DNA of 64,000 nt from positions 1,736,001 through 1,800,000 of the forward strand of contig JAXMCA010000002.1 of NCBI GenBank assembly GCA_046349595.1, given 5' to 3'. Position 1 is the stretch's first letter; every line of letters begins with the position of its first letter. Below, piece by piece: positions 36,646 through 46,108 of this stretch. Source of the stretch: JACRLW01 sp046349595. GTDB lineage: Bacteria; Planctomycetota; UBA1135; UBA2386. The notes under the pieces are model-generated. The model was not told the origin of the DNA, made no database searches, and saw only the letters and a program-made list of their open reading frames with translations. Both the position numbers and the translations under genes were made by a program.

Positions 36646-39612
36646 TCAGCGTGGGCGGACGACCAGTTCCGACCCCCGCTCCGTGCCGAGCAGGTCGAAG
36701 CCGGTCTCCGCGCTACGGCCGGAGTGCGTGGTCACGCGCAGTCGGTATCCGCCGGACGGCAAGCAGCGGCGCACTTCGAAGGGCCGGCCTCGGGCGAACT
36801 GCAGGCGCTCTTCGCCGATCCGCTCGCCGTCGGCTCGTCGCCATTCCGCCCAGACCCGCAGGTCCCAGCCGTCGTCCTCGTGGTCGATGCGCAGCAGGAA
36901 GGGGACTCCCTCGCCGGCGGCGCAATCGAAGGGCGTCTCGACGCCCGCCTGGACCGCCACGACGTGCCCCTGCATCGCGATGCCCTCGCCGACGAAGGCC
37001 ACCAGGTAGTCACCGCGCGGCAAGGGTCCCGTGCGACCGACACCCTCGTGCAGTTCGATCTCGTCCACCAGGGCGTGATCCATGGTCGTGACCTTCATCA
37101 CCACCCTGCCGGCTGCGCTGCAGCCACCCAGATCGAGGCGGGCGCGGATCCGTCCGCAAGGACGCATCTCGATGTCGCCGAGGTCGGTGGTGCGCTCGAC
37201 CTCGGTCGCGATCCTCCCGCGGAAGCCCCACAGGCCATGGCCGTCGCGGAAGGCGAGGTCCCACTGTTCCAGCGCCGGGAGCGGGCCGATGGCGAAGGTC
37301 CCGTCCGCGGCCGCGCTCGCGAAGCACTCCCCGACGCGCAGGTTGCCGAGACGGACGTCGCCGGCGACCGGCCGTCCGCTCTCGTCGAGGAGTCGACCGC
37401 GGATGCTGGTCGTGCTGCGCAGGCGGTCGGGCACCACGAGCTGCGACGGCGTCTGCTCGGCGCGGACGCGCGGCAGCGCAGCGACGCGCCCGTTCCAGGG
37501 GCTGCGCGGATCGATGACCCACAGCGTGTGTTCGCCGTCGTCGCAGTCGAGCAGGCTGAACACCCCGCGCGCGTCGGTCGTCGCTGCAGTCGGCTCGGTG
37601 CGACCGGTGTCGACGAGTCCTCGCACCATCAGGCCCGCGATCGGCGCTCCGCGGGGATCGAGGAGCGAACCGGAGATCACGGTGCTCTCGCTGACCCAGG
37701 CCTGCCACTCGAGGTCGCCCTCGGATTCGAAGGCGTGGCGCGCGCGTCGGCCGTCGGCCGTCACGGCCACTGCGGTGAGCGCGGCGAGCGGGAGTCCGTC
37801 GAGCGCGAAGCGACCGTCGCCGTCGGTGCGCACGCGGCTGATCGCGAAACGTGGTGCGCGGTTCGCCTCCCGATCGTCGCAGGGGACCGCCGTGATCTCC
37901 GCGTCGGGCACCGGGGCATTGCTGCGGTCCAGGATGCGGCCCTGCATGCGTCTGCCGCGGGGCAGTCGTAGTTCGACGTCGCGCACGGGCCGAGCCGCTT
38001 CGTAGCCGATCGATGCGGCGAGCGGCGGATGTCCGGGGGCACGCGCCCAGACCTTGATGACGCCACCTTCGGTGATGAACCCGGCGCGTTCGAAACGTCC
38101 GTCGGCGTCGCAGACGACGTCGACGGGAGGCGTGCGCGACTCCGCTCCCGCCGCGGCATTGCGAAGGTCGAGGAAGGGCAGGCGCGTGCCGACCTGCACG
38201 TGTGCGAAGGGCTGAGGAGCGCCGTCCGCGTCGAGCACCCGGCCGGAGAGAGTCCAGCGGCTGCGCAATGAGTCGAGATCGACGACGACGCGCTGCAGCG
38301 TGCCGATCGCACCCTCGATCGCGACCAGCGGCGCCGGAGTGCAACCTGCGACCAGTGCGCTGACGGTGCGACCCGGTTCCACCGAGCGGAGGAGGAGCTT
38401 GCCGTCCGGCCGCGTCACGCCGCATTCGCGGACCTCGTCGGGTCGACCGTCCCGCGACAGCAGCACCGACGCACCGGCGCGTGGTTGCCCGCCGGCACCG
38501 ACGTGGATCTCCACGTCGACACCGCGCGGGATCCTGATCCGCGGCGCGGGATCACCCGGACGCCACGCGGCTCCGCCACCGCGGTCGACCTGCAGCAGCA
38601 GCGTGTGCTCGGGGTCGGGTTCGAGGTCCAGCACGCCGTCCGGACCGGTGACGAGCCGACGCTCGTGCAGCAGCGGGTCGGAGACGTCGGCACGCACCAC
38701 GTCGACCCGCACGTCCGCGGCGGGCGATCCGTCCGCGAACTGCACGCGAACGGCATCGCGGAGCGCGTCGGTGCGGAGATCGTCCTGCGCTGTGCGCGCG
38801 GCGCCGCTGCCGTGTTCCTCGCGCGCGGCGGGTGTCTGCCCGGTCGGCGCAGTCGAGGCTCTGCCGTCCTGCTTTGGCGCATCGCGACCGCTCCACCACG
38901 TCCACATCGGAATGGCGACCGCGATCAGCACCAGGGCACCCATCGCCTTGCCCAGTCCGATCCCGAACAGCGTCGGAGTCCGTGCCGCGCGAGCAGCTTC
39001 GGCCGCGGCGAGCACTGCACGACGCACCGAGGCGAGATCGCGCGCCGGAGCGAGTTGGGCGATGACCAGCGCGGCGAAGCCGGCAGGGAGCGCGCGGCGC
39101 AGCAGCTCGGTGCCGCGCTTGAGCCGGGTCTTCACCGTGTCCACCGGCACGCCCAGCGAGTGCGCGATCTGCGTGGGAGTGAGACCGTGCACGAAGCGCA
39201 GCGTGAGGGTGTCCCGGTAACCGGCGGGAAGGGCGCGCAGCTTGCGCGCGAACTCCTCGGCGAACTCGCTCTGCGCTGCGGCCTCCAGGGGATCGGGACC
39301 GCTCGGCGAGGGTCCGGGCGCGCGATCCGCGTCGGGCTTGCGCCGCCGGTCGCGCCACAGGTGCTTGGCCTGGTTGCCGAGGATGCCCATCAGCCAGGGC
39401 AACAGCGGCCGTCCGTTCTGGTAGCTCGACGCGGACTGGATCGCGGCCACGAAGGTCGCCTGCAGCAGGTCCTCGGCGTCGCCGTCGCGCACGCCGAGGT
39501 GTACGGCGAGGAGCAGCAGATCCGGCGCCACGCGGTCGTAGACCGCGGCGATCGCACGCGGATCGGCGGTCGCCTGGAAGCGCGCGAAGAGTTCCTCGAG
39601 GCTCTGGGTCAT
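36646..39612 (-). CDS. ECF sigma factor fused to a transmembrane segment and carboxypeptidase-regulatory-like domains, 988 aa
   Basis: The first 175 residues are an ECF sigma-70 factor. Region 2 is at about 20-92 (AEDLLQATFVAAIQSASSYQ, then LPWLMGILGNQAKHLWRDRR). Region 4 is at about 121-174 (LPAGYRDTLTLRFVHGLTPT, then the helix-turn-helix VPVDTVKTRLKRGTELLRR). A hydrophobic helix follows at about 222-241 (GALVLIAVAIPMWTWW). The remaining 740 residues are repeated beta-sandwich units like carboxypeptidase-regulatory domains (GRVLDADGAPQPFAHVQVGT, GRILDRSNAPVPDAEITAVP, GSLLDPRGAPIAGLMVRGLV, GRLLDESGRPVAGDVRL). The layout implies that a transcription factor is tethered to the inner membrane with a long sensor outside. 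No separate anti-sigma gene is adjacent. Frame and codon use are continuous across the junction, so it is one gene. Release by proteolysis would be the natural mode of control, but that is inference. Confidence 0.9.
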   Translation of the reverse strand: MTQSLEELFARFQATADPRAIAAVYDRVAPDLLLLAVHLGVRDGDAEDLLQATFVAAIQSASSYQNGRPLLPWLMGILGNQAKHLWRDRRRKPDADRAPGPSPSGPDPLEAAAQSEFAEEFARKLRALPAGYRDTLTLRFVHGLTPTQIAHSLGVPVDTVKTRLKRGTELLRRALPAGFAALVIAQLAPARDLASVRRAVLAAAEAARAARTPTLFGIGLGKAMGALVLIAVAIPMWTWWSGRDAPKQDGRASTAPTGQTPAAREEHGSGAARTAQDDLRTDALRDAVRVQFADGSPAADVRVDVVRADVSDPLLHERRLVTGPDGVLDLEPDPEHTLLLQVDRGGGAAWRPGDPAPRIRIPRGVDVEIHVGAGGQPRAGASVLLSRDGRPDEVRECGVTRPDGKLLLRSVEPGRTVSALVAGCTPAPLVAIEGAIGTLQRVVVDLDSLRSRWTLSGRVLDADGAPQPFAHVQVGTRLPFLDLRNAAAGAESRTPPVDVVCDADGRFERAGFITEGGVIKVWARAPGHPPLAASIGYEAARPVRDVELRLPRGRRMQGRILDRSNAPVPDAEITAVPCDDREANRAPRFAISRVRTDGDGRFALDGLPLAALTAVAVTADGRRARHAFESEGDLEWQAWVSESTVISGSLLDPRGAPIAGLMVRGLVDTGRTEPTAATTDARGVFSLLDCDDGEHTLWVIDPRSPWNGRVAALPRVRAEQTPSQLVVPDRLRSTTSIRGRLLDESGRPVAGDVRLGNLRVGECFASAAADGTFAIGPLPALEQWDLAFRDGHGLWGFRGRIATEVERTTDLGDIEMRPCGRIRARLDLGGCSAAGRVVMKVTTMDHALVDEIELHEGVGRTGPLPRGDYLVAFVGEGIAMQGHVVAVQAGVETPFDCAAGEGVPFLLRIDHEDDGWDLRVWAEWRRADGERIGEERLQFARGRPFEVRRCLPSGGYRLRVTTHSGRSAETGFDLLGTERGSELVVRPR

Positions 39613-39651
39613 CGGCGGTCCGGCATCTTGCCATCACCGGACCGCGGGGGT

Positions 39652-41325
39652 TCAGGAAGCGTGGTCCTGGTCGGAGCGGTCGACGCTTCCGGGATCCGGT
39701 GCGGCGAAGCGCTGCCGCCGAGCGGGTTGGTCCGGCCAGTCGACGCACAGACCGAAGCGCGCGTCGATCTCCTGCGAGGCGTGCTCCGCGACCGCGCGCA
39801 CACCGGCTTCACCGACGATCCCGGCCAGGTGCTCCGCAACCCGCTTGCGCGCGACCCGATCGGACTCGAGCTGATCGACCAGACGGCTGAGGTTCGGCGG
39901 TGCATAGCCTGCCTTGTGCAGCCAGCGGTACATCGCGGTGCCGTGGATGCACGCGGTGAGCGGCATCGGACGGGGTACGACGGCGTAGGCCGGGCTCCAG
40001 TTGTCCGCGATGGGAGCGAGCGCGCTCCGGTTCCAGCGGTCGACCTGCGGTGTCGTCTGCGGGGCGCCGTCGTGGAATGTCAGGGCGTGGGCCTCCCGGT
40101 CGAAGTGCTTGGCGAGCTTGTCGACGAGGTACTCGAAGGTGATGTCCGACAGCGGGTCGTCCGGGTATCCGCCACCGACCTGCGCGTGCACCCCGGCGAA
40201 CCAGACCTCGGTGATGCGTTCTCGGTCGTCCTGGTCCGGATCCATCAAGGTCGGATGGAACGCGTCGCGCTGATCGTCGATCGCCACCATGTGGAACGCG
40301 CGCTTCACGCAGGCCGGGATGCCGAGCTCCTTGCCGAGGTTCATGCGCTGGAAGGGGATTCCGAAGGCATCGCGTGCGATCCCGAATGCGGCGACCGTGT
40401 CGAAGCAGGCGAGCACGTCGATGTCGTGCTCCCTGCGCTGCACCTTGAACAGCCGGCCGAGCAGCGGCGTGGTGGGAAGGGGGCGCCACAGGCGACGAGG
40501 TTCGGGGATGCCGGCCTTGGCGATCAGATTGGCGAGCCAGCGCGCCGTCGCGGCGCCACGGCTGAAGCCGACGATGGTGAGATGGTCCTGTGGACGCACG
40601 TAGCGCAGGATGTCGACGTAGGCGCGACGTCGGATGCGTGCTGCGCCGAATCCGAACGCGCCCTCGAGCATCGCTCCGAGTCTGGTGTGTTCATCGGCAT
40701 TGCCGATCCCGCGGTAGTACAGCGCGATCTGCATGCACTCCTCCGCGTCGTCGACCTTCACCGCATCGGCGGCGACCGTGGAGAACCAGCGCGGCTTCGT
40801 GCCCCTCAACTTCAACCACAGCTCGAAGACGTTGCTGTTGTGAGGGGGAGCCTTCGGATCGAACTCGGGCCGGTTCCAGGTGCCGTCCAGGCAGACCACC
40901 ACGTGCCGTGGCTTGCCCTTCCCGGTCGCCGCGGATCCTGCATCGAGGAATCGCGAGGTCCACATCCCGAGGTGGTCGAAGAAGCCCTTCAGCGCGAAGG
41001 ACAGGAAGTCGAGGGCGGCGATCAGCACCGGGAGGCCGAGGAACCAAGGCATCCCGACCCACCACAGGAACAGCTTCGCGAGTCCCGGTGTGTTGTCGGT
41101 GCGGCTGAGCGGCGTCTCGAACAGCGCGTCCTCGATCGACCACCAGATCCGCGTTCCCCACAGCCAGCCGAAGGCCAGCGCTGCCAGATGGACCACCGCG
41201 CCGATGACGGCGACCCGATAGAGGAGGTTGAGGAACGCGGCGCGTTTGGACGTCCGCACCCTGGTCTCCGCATTGCGGGTCGGTCCATCCGGGATCTTGC
41301 CGAGCTTCTTTTCGACCACGTCCAT
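39652..41325 (-). CDS. membrane-anchored DUF2235 (alpha/beta hydrolase, phospholipase-like) protein, 557 aa
   Basis: Two membrane helices (about 31-55 and 86-112) precede a DUF2235 domain that begins RHVVVCLDGTWNRPEF (about 140). The nucleophile elbow is VGFSRGAATAR with S255, and the later FAGVHAQVGGGYPDDPL carries the conserved His and Gly-rich segment of the family. DUF2235 includes type VI secretion phospholipases (Tle1) and many chromosomal proteins of unknown role. Here the N-terminal helices and the absence of T6SS genes argue for a resident membrane enzyme. ATG 41325 is used. It lies 14 bases after the Mpg stop on the same strand, with a TAGCGT hexamer spanning that stop. Confidence 0.85.
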   Translation of the reverse strand: MDVVEKKLGKIPDGPTRNAETRVRTSKRAAFLNLLYRVAVIGAVVHLAALAFGWLWGTRIWWSIEDALFETPLSRTDNTPGLAKLFLWWVGMPWFLGLPVLIAALDFLSFALKGFFDHLGMWTSRFLDAGSAATGKGKPRHVVVCLDGTWNRPEFDPKAPPHNSNVFELWLKLRGTKPRWFSTVAADAVKVDDAEECMQIALYYRGIGNADEHTRLGAMLEGAFGFGAARIRRRAYVDILRYVRPQDHLTIVGFSRGAATARWLANLIAKAGIPEPRRLWRPLPTTPLLGRLFKVQRREHDIDVLACFDTVAAFGIARDAFGIPFQRMNLGKELGIPACVKRAFHMVAIDDQRDAFHPTLMDPDQDDRERITEVWFAGVHAQVGGGYPDDPLSDITFEYLVDKLAKHFDREAHALTFHDGAPQTTPQVDRWNRSALAPIADNWSPAYAVVPRPMPLTACIHGTAMYRWLHKAGYAPPNLSRLVDQLESDRVARKRVAEHLAGIVGEAGVRAVAEHASQEIDARFGLCVDWPDQPARRQRFAAPDPGSVDRSDQDHAS

Positions 41326-41339
41326 TCCGCCGCGCGACG

Positions 41340-41993
41340 CTATGCGTGTGCATCCCACCGATCAACGTCGAACGCCGCGTCCGCGGTCGGGGATGTCGAG
41401 ATCACCGCATCGCGAGCCGAGCGCGACAGGTGTCGATTGCCCTGCAGGACGAAACGCAGCGGCCACTCGATCGCGTGCCGGATGCCGATGCGGCGTGTGA
41501 CACCGACCGTTGGAAGCACGGCACCGGTCTCGAAGATTCCGATCCGTCCGTCACCGAGTCTGGTGCCGCTGTCGGCACGCGTGATGCCGAGCGCGCGGCA
41601 CAGCTTGCCCGGGCCGGAGGCGAGTTCGTGAACTTCCTCACGGCCGCGTCTTCCGCGCATCGGCTCGATGCCGACGGTCGGCTCCACCGCGCGGATCAGC
41701 ACGCATTCGGGTTCGTCCTCACCCCCGGTGATCACGTTGAGGCAGACCTGCTGGTGGATGGCGTAGACGTAGATCGTGCCGGCGCCGCGGAAGAAGGGCT
41801 CCGTCCGCGGTGTGCGACCCCGCGCGAGATGACACGCCGGATCGCGTCGTCCGAGGTAGGCCTCGGTCTCGACGATGATCCCGCCGCATCGTTCGTCGTC
41901 GCCCGCGACGACGAGCAGCTTGCCGAGCAAGGCGCGCGCGACGATCGCAGCCGAGGCGCGGAGGCTGCCCATGTCGATCAGTTGCGCGCTCAC
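41340..41993 (-). CDS. mpg: 3-methyladenine DNA glycosylase (AAG/MPG family), 217 aa
   Basis: This base-excision repair enzyme removes alkylated purines. The catalytic Glu is in IIVETEAYLGRRDPACHLAR, and the base-flipping region is FFRGAGTIYVYAIHQQVCLN. LASGPGKLCRALGI is the family's C-terminal signature. I choose GTG 41993, which gives 217 residues and aligns with the usual start just before VARALLGKLLV. ATG 41972 would trim the N-terminus and ATG 42101 would add an atypical Arg/Asp-rich leader. It is divergent from the aminotransferase gene (165 bases apart), and the stop is TAG at 41340. Confidence 0.92.
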   Translation of the reverse strand: MSAQLIDMGSLRASAAIVARALLGKLLVVAGDDERCGGIIVETEAYLGRRDPACHLARGRTPRTEPFFRGAGTIYVYAIHQQVCLNVITGGEDEPECVLIRAVEPTVGIEPMRGRRGREEVHELASGPGKLCRALGITRADSGTRLGDGRIGIFETGAVLPTVGVTRRIGIRHAIEWPLRFVLQGNRHLSRSARDAVISTSPTADAAFDVDRWDAHA

Positions 41994-42144
41994 CTCGGGG
42001 CCCCGCCTGCTCCGTTGGTGGTCGAGCGAGCCGACCACCTCCGCGTAGGCTCTGCTCCGGAGGTCCTGGTCGCGGCGCGGATCGAGATCATCGGCGCGCA
42101 TCATGCACCCAGGTCGGCGGTTCGCGCGTGCCGCACGGAGCGGA

Positions 42145-42150
42145 TAGGTT
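42145..42150 (+). promoter_or_regulatory. putative -10 element (TAGGTT) of the aminotransferase gene
   Basis: TAGGTT ends eight bases before GTG 42159 in GC-rich sequence. It is spaced like the hexamers seen before other solitary genes here and supports the choice of that GTG start. No clear -35. Confidence 0.45.
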
Positions 42151-42158
42151 CCCGCCCC

Positions 42159-43325
42159 GTGCTCCTGCGCAAGTTCCCGCCGATGGGGGTCTACGAGACC
42201 CTGTTCCGCTTCGCCGACGCCACCCACAAGTACATGGGTGACCCGGGTACGCATCCCTGGGCGCAGGGCTTCCCGATCACCACGCCGGTGCCCGGCGGTC
42301 CGTCGCTCCCCGACTCGATCGCGATCGGCGCGACCGACCGCATGTATCCCAAGGCCGACGGCCAGCCGCCGCTGCGCGAGGCGATCGCCGCGTACTACCG
42401 TGAGTTCTACGGAGCGCGCATCACCGCCGACAACGTCGCGGTCTTCGCCGGCGGACGACCGGCGATCTTCGCGATCCTCGCCTTCCTGCTCGAGGACGTG
42501 AAGGTCGCGATCGAGGAGACCGAGTACACGCCGTACTACGACCTGCTGAAGGTGCTGCGACGCGAGCACGTGCTCATCCCGAGCAACGTCGCGAACCGCT
42601 TCCGCCCGACGCTGAGGGACCATCCTCAGGCGTCACGCGTGCTCTTGGTGAGAAGCAACCCGTGCAATCCGACCGGCGTGGTCACGGCGGGCGAAGACCT
42701 CGAGCGACTGGTCGCCTCGTACAGCCAGCCCGGTCGCGGCGCCCTGATCGACGAGGCCTACGAGTTCTTCTGCGATCCGGAGCCGGTCAGCGCGCTGCGC
42801 TACGTCCGCGACATCGACGCCACCGACCTGTTCGTGGTCGGCGCGGCGACCAAGGGATTGCAGGTGCCGGGCATGCGCGTCGGCTGGGTGATCGCCTCGC
42901 GCGAGCACGTCGAGATCTTCCGCAACTACTCGTCCTTCGCGATGGGTGGCGTGTCGCGCGCCTCGCAGCTCTACGTGACGCAACTGCTGGCGCTCGACCG
43001 GGTGCGCAAGGCGCGCCAGGCGATCGCGTCGCACTATGGCATGCAGCGCCGGCGCTATGGCGAAGCGATGCGCTCGATGGGCTTCGAACTGTTCACCGGC
43101 GACGGCGGCTTCTACCACTGGGCGCGGCTGCCGAAGGGCATCACCGGTGACGCCTTCAACGAGCGTCTGTTCGCGCACGACGCCGGCATCCTGCCGGGTC
43201 GTCTCTGCGACATGGCGCGTCGCGGTGATGCGGGCCCTCTCGGCAACATGATCCGCTTCTCCTTCGGTCCGCTGCCGGTCGAGTCCTTCGAGGGCGACGT
43301 GGCGATCCTGCGCAAGTGCGTGTGA
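42159..43325 (+). CDS. pyridoxal-phosphate aminotransferase, class I/II, 388 aa
   Basis: This fold-type I aminotransferase has the cofactor lysine K232 in GAATKGLQVPGMRVGW. The pyridine-nitrogen Asp198 is in ALIDEAYEFF, and SNPCNPTGVV (from residue 166) is the class I phosphate/carboxylate site. The region YPKADGQPPLREAIAAYYRE is the usual class I opening. GTG 42159 gives 388 residues. The open frame extends to 41346, but that stretch overlaps the divergent Mpg gene and reads as shadow. The substrate is not evident; relatives act on aspartate, aromatic amino acids or kynurenine-like compounds. It stands alone, with the convergent propeller gene 41 bases away. Confidence 0.9.
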   Translation: MLLRKFPPMGVYETLFRFADATHKYMGDPGTHPWAQGFPITTPVPGGPSLPDSIAIGATDRMYPKADGQPPLREAIAAYYREFYGARITADNVAVFAGGRPAIFAILAFLLEDVKVAIEETEYTPYYDLLKVLRREHVLIPSNVANRFRPTLRDHPQASRVLLVRSNPCNPTGVVTAGEDLERLVASYSQPGRGALIDEAYEFFCDPEPVSALRYVRDIDATDLFVVGAATKGLQVPGMRVGWVIASREHVEIFRNYSSFAMGGVSRASQLYVTQLLALDRVRKARQAIASHYGMQRRRYGEAMRSMGFELFTGDGGFYHWARLPKGITGDAFNERLFAHDAGILPGRLCDMARRGDAGPLGNMIRFSFGPLPVESFEGDVAILRKCV

Positions 43326-43366
43326 GAGCCGGTCGCGCGCCTTCGTGCCCGTCCGCCGCGGACCGA

Positions 43367-45865
43367 TCAGAAACTCCCGATCGTCAGCAGCAGGTCGTTG
43401 GAACCGCCGAGCGACACGACTTGGAAGGAAGCGTCGAGTCCGAAGACGATGGCCTGATGGTGGAGTTGGATGCCGGCCAACGCAGGGTCGTTGGGGATCG
43501 ACAGCCAGGAGTCGGCGAGTCCGCCTCCCCTCGGATCGAGAGCGTGGATCAGGTCGGGGCTCGCCAGGAGATCACAGCCGACCGGAGCGCCGGAGAAGAA
43601 CAACGAGAGTGGGAGGCCGGGCGAGAGGAATCCGTACAGCGCGAATCCCAGGCTCGGCGAAGAGACTCCGGAGACGAGCGACTGGAACGTGCCGCCTGTC
43701 CAAGGAGGCACGACCGTGGACAGATCGATCGGACCTGATGTGCCGAGGCAGCTCGTGGCGATCGTCGTGGTGGATGCCGGGCAGGTGGAGGTGAGTCGCG
43801 CGAGGTAGCTGGCTGTCCGTGACGGGAACCGCGCGTACTGGAATTCGCCGCCGACCAGGACTTCGCCGCTCGGCAGGCTCTTCAGGGTGATGACGTTCGC
43901 GTCCGTCCTGATCTGCGGGTGATTCCACGAGGACCCGTCCCAGCGTGCGAGGTGCTCCAGGAACCATCCGCCCACGCTCGTGAAGTCCCCGCCGATGAGG
44001 AGGTCCCCATTCGGCAGTTGTGTGAGCGCGCGGACGTAGCTGTTCGCCCCGCTGCCGAGCGCGGACCACGCCGATCCGTTCCAGAGCGCGATCGAGTTGG
44101 CCGCGCCGCCGCCGGCGATGGTGAACGCGCCGCCTGCGACGAGTGAGCCGTTCCTCTGCACGAGCAGGCAGTAGACGTCGCTGTTCATGCCGGCGCCGAG
44201 CGCGGACCATGTGGAGCCGTTCCAGCGCGCGATCTTGTTGACCGCCTGACCACCGGCGTTCCAGAACACTCCGCCGGCGACGAGATCACCGTTCGGCAGC
44301 ACGGCAAGAGCGTGGGCACCGTCGCTCAGTCCGCTCGACATGGCGTTCCAATGGGTGCCGTCCCACCGGGCGATGTTGTTCGCGGGCACACCACCCGCGG
44401 CCGTGAAGTAGCCGCCGGCCACGACATCGCCGTTGTGCAACTGGGCGAGGCACGTGACGGAACCATTGACCCCGTTTCCGAGCGGCAGCCAGTTGTTCCC
44501 GTCCCAGCGTGCGATGCGATCGACGACGGTGCTCCCCGAATGAGTGAATCCGCCTCCTGCCACGACGTCGCCCGCGTCGAGCGTGATCAGGGCGAGGACC
44601 GCAGCGTCGAAGCCGCTGCCCAGGGCCGACCACGAGCCGTTCCAACGTGCGACGTGATCGGCCTGAACGCTTCCCGCCCGCGTGAATGCGCCTCCCATCA
44701 CGAAGCCGCCATCGGGGGACACGGCGAAGGCATTCACCGGTGCGTCCGCGCCGATGCCACGTGCAGACCAGGTGCTGCCGTCCCAGCGCGCGATGGAGTC
44801 CACGCGGTGACCGTCGGCTTGCGTGAATTGTCCGGATGCGACGATGTCGCCGCTCGGCAGCACGCTCAACGAATAGACCGTGCCATTCGTGCCGCCGCCG
44901 AACGGGTACCAGTTGGTTCCGTCCCAACGGGCCACGTTGCGGATGGCCGGCGACCCGTTGGCTGAGAAGCCACCGCCGAGGATCAGCTCACCGTTCGGCA
45001 ACTCCAGGATCGCCAGGGCGACGCCCGCGATTCCCTGACCGAGAGTCGACCATGTCTGTCCGTCCCAGCGCGCGATCCCGGGCGTGCTCGCGCCCCCTGC
45101 GGTCTGGAACGAACCCGAGGCGAGGATGTCGCCGTTCGCCAAAGCCCAGAGTCTGCTGACACGCCCATTCAGGCCCGTGCCCAACGCCGACCAGGAGGTC
45201 CCATCCCACCGCGCGACGTGGCCGACGGCATTTCCGCCGGCGAGCGTGAGGTCACCGCCGACCACGAGATCGCCGTTGGGCAGGACCGCGAGGCAGTAGA
45301 CCTGCCGGTCGATCCCGGAACCCACCTGCGACCACGAGCTGCCGTTCCACTCCGCGACGAAGTTCACCGTGTTGGCGCCATTGACGGTGAAGTTCCCACA
45401 CGCGTACACGCGATGACCCGGTCCCTCCGCGATGCCGTTCACCCGGCTGTTGAACCCCGCACCCAGCGGGATCCATGCGGACCCTTGCCAGCGTCCGACG
45501 CCCACGGGCAGCGTCGCATCGAGCCCGATCGACAACACATCGCCGTTCGAGAGCCGCAGGGGCAAGCCGGAGTTGGACACGCTCGCGCCAAGGTCGAACG
45601 TGGTGTCGAGCCCGGTGTCGGGATCCCACGAGTGGAAGAGTGCACCCCCGGACGCAGCGATCGAGAGCAGGCGCAGTGGTGCCGGCCCTGGTCCGTCGGC
45701 GTCCCACATCTCGGACAGGATGCCGAACGAGTCGTACGGTGAGCCGCTGTAGCCGAGATCGGCGTTCGGTCCCAACACCGAAGCGCACTGTCCCTGGATG
45801 CTCGGGGGCAATGCGAGGATCGCGAGAACGGTCGAGGACACGCCGCCGAGCAAGCGCTTGGACAT
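43367..45865 (-). CDS. secreted repeat protein, about 12 propeller-type repeats, 832 aa
   Basis: A signal peptide (ending SIQGQC) is followed by about 100 residues of lead-in and then about 12 tandem repeats of roughly 47 residues. A typical unit is VYCLAVLPNGDLVVGGDLTL followed by AGGNAVGHVARWDGTSWSAL. Each repeat has L-P-N-G-D-x-V-x-G-G-x-F, A-G-G and I-A-R-W-D-G-x-x-W-x-x-L-G-x-G. The pattern predicts blades of one or two beta-propellers (delta-60/DUF5122-like). The last 130 residues are a different module with a Cys pair near its start (STCPASTTTIATSCLGTSG) and the ending SIPNDPALAGIQLHHQAIVF. It resembles the C-termini of the genes at 33973 and 60414. Export is likely; ligand and function are unknown. 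Confidence 0.9.
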   Translation of the reverse strand: MSKRLLGGVSSTVLAILALPPSIQGQCASVLGPNADLGYSGSPYDSFGILSEMWDADGPGPAPLRLLSIAASGGALFHSWDPDTGLDTTFDLGASVSNSGLPLRLSNGDVLSIGLDATLPVGVGRWQGSAWIPLGAGFNSRVNGIAEGPGHRVYACGNFTVNGANTVNFVAEWNGSSWSQVGSGIDRQVYCLAVLPNGDLVVGGDLTLAGGNAVGHVARWDGTSWSALGTGLNGRVSRLWALANGDILASGSFQTAGGASTPGIARWDGQTWSTLGQGIAGVALAILELPNGELILGGGFSANGSPAIRNVARWDGTNWYPFGGGTNGTVYSLSVLPSGDIVASGQFTQADGHRVDSIARWDGSTWSARGIGADAPVNAFAVSPDGGFVMGGAFTRAGSVQADHVARWNGSWSALGSGFDAAVLALITLDAGDVVAGGGFTHSGSTVVDRIARWDGNNWLPLGNGVNGSVTCLAQLHNGDVVAGGYFTAAGGVPANNIARWDGTHWNAMSSGLSDGAHALAVLPNGDLVAGGVFWNAGGQAVNKIARWNGSTWSALGAGMNSDVYCLLVQRNGSLVAGGAFTIAGGGAANSIALWNGSAWSALGSGANSYVRALTQLPNGDLLIGGDFTSVGGWFLEHLARWDGSSWNHPQIRTDANVITLKSLPSGEVLVGGEFQYARFPSRTASYLARLTSTCPASTTTIATSCLGTSGPIDLSTVVPPWTGGTFQSLVSGVSSPSLGFALYGFLSPGLPLSLFFSGAPVGCDLLASPDLIHALDPRGGGLADSWLSIPNDPALAGIQLHHQAIVFGLDASFQVVSLGGSNDLLLTIGSF

Positions 45866-46108
45866 GGAGTGGTGTCGAGGGGGGAGAAAGACATCCCCTC
45901 ACGGCGCCCGATCGTCGAGGGCAATGATCGAGCGGCACGTGCTTCCGGTGGGGTGCCCTCGATCCTTCTCCTCTCGCGACCGACACCGTGAGGAACGAGC
46001 GGTGCGCATGCTAGGCATTGCACCGTGCGCCGGGAAGCTGTGGCCGAGCTGCGGTGCGTTCCGGCGGAGGGCTGAAGTGCGGCTCCGAGTCGGTCCGCCC
46101 GAGGGCGC

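Noticed and set aside
38485..41631. Plus-strand open frame of 1048 residues opposite the sigma-fusion and DUF2235 genes
   Set aside because: It spans the ends of three convincing minus-strand genes and has no domain, signal or plausible composition.
39652..41993. A toxin-immunity or type VI secretion locus around the DUF2235 gene
   Set aside because: Neighbours are a DNA glycosylase and an aminotransferase; no VgrG, Hcp, PAAR or small immunity-like gene is present.
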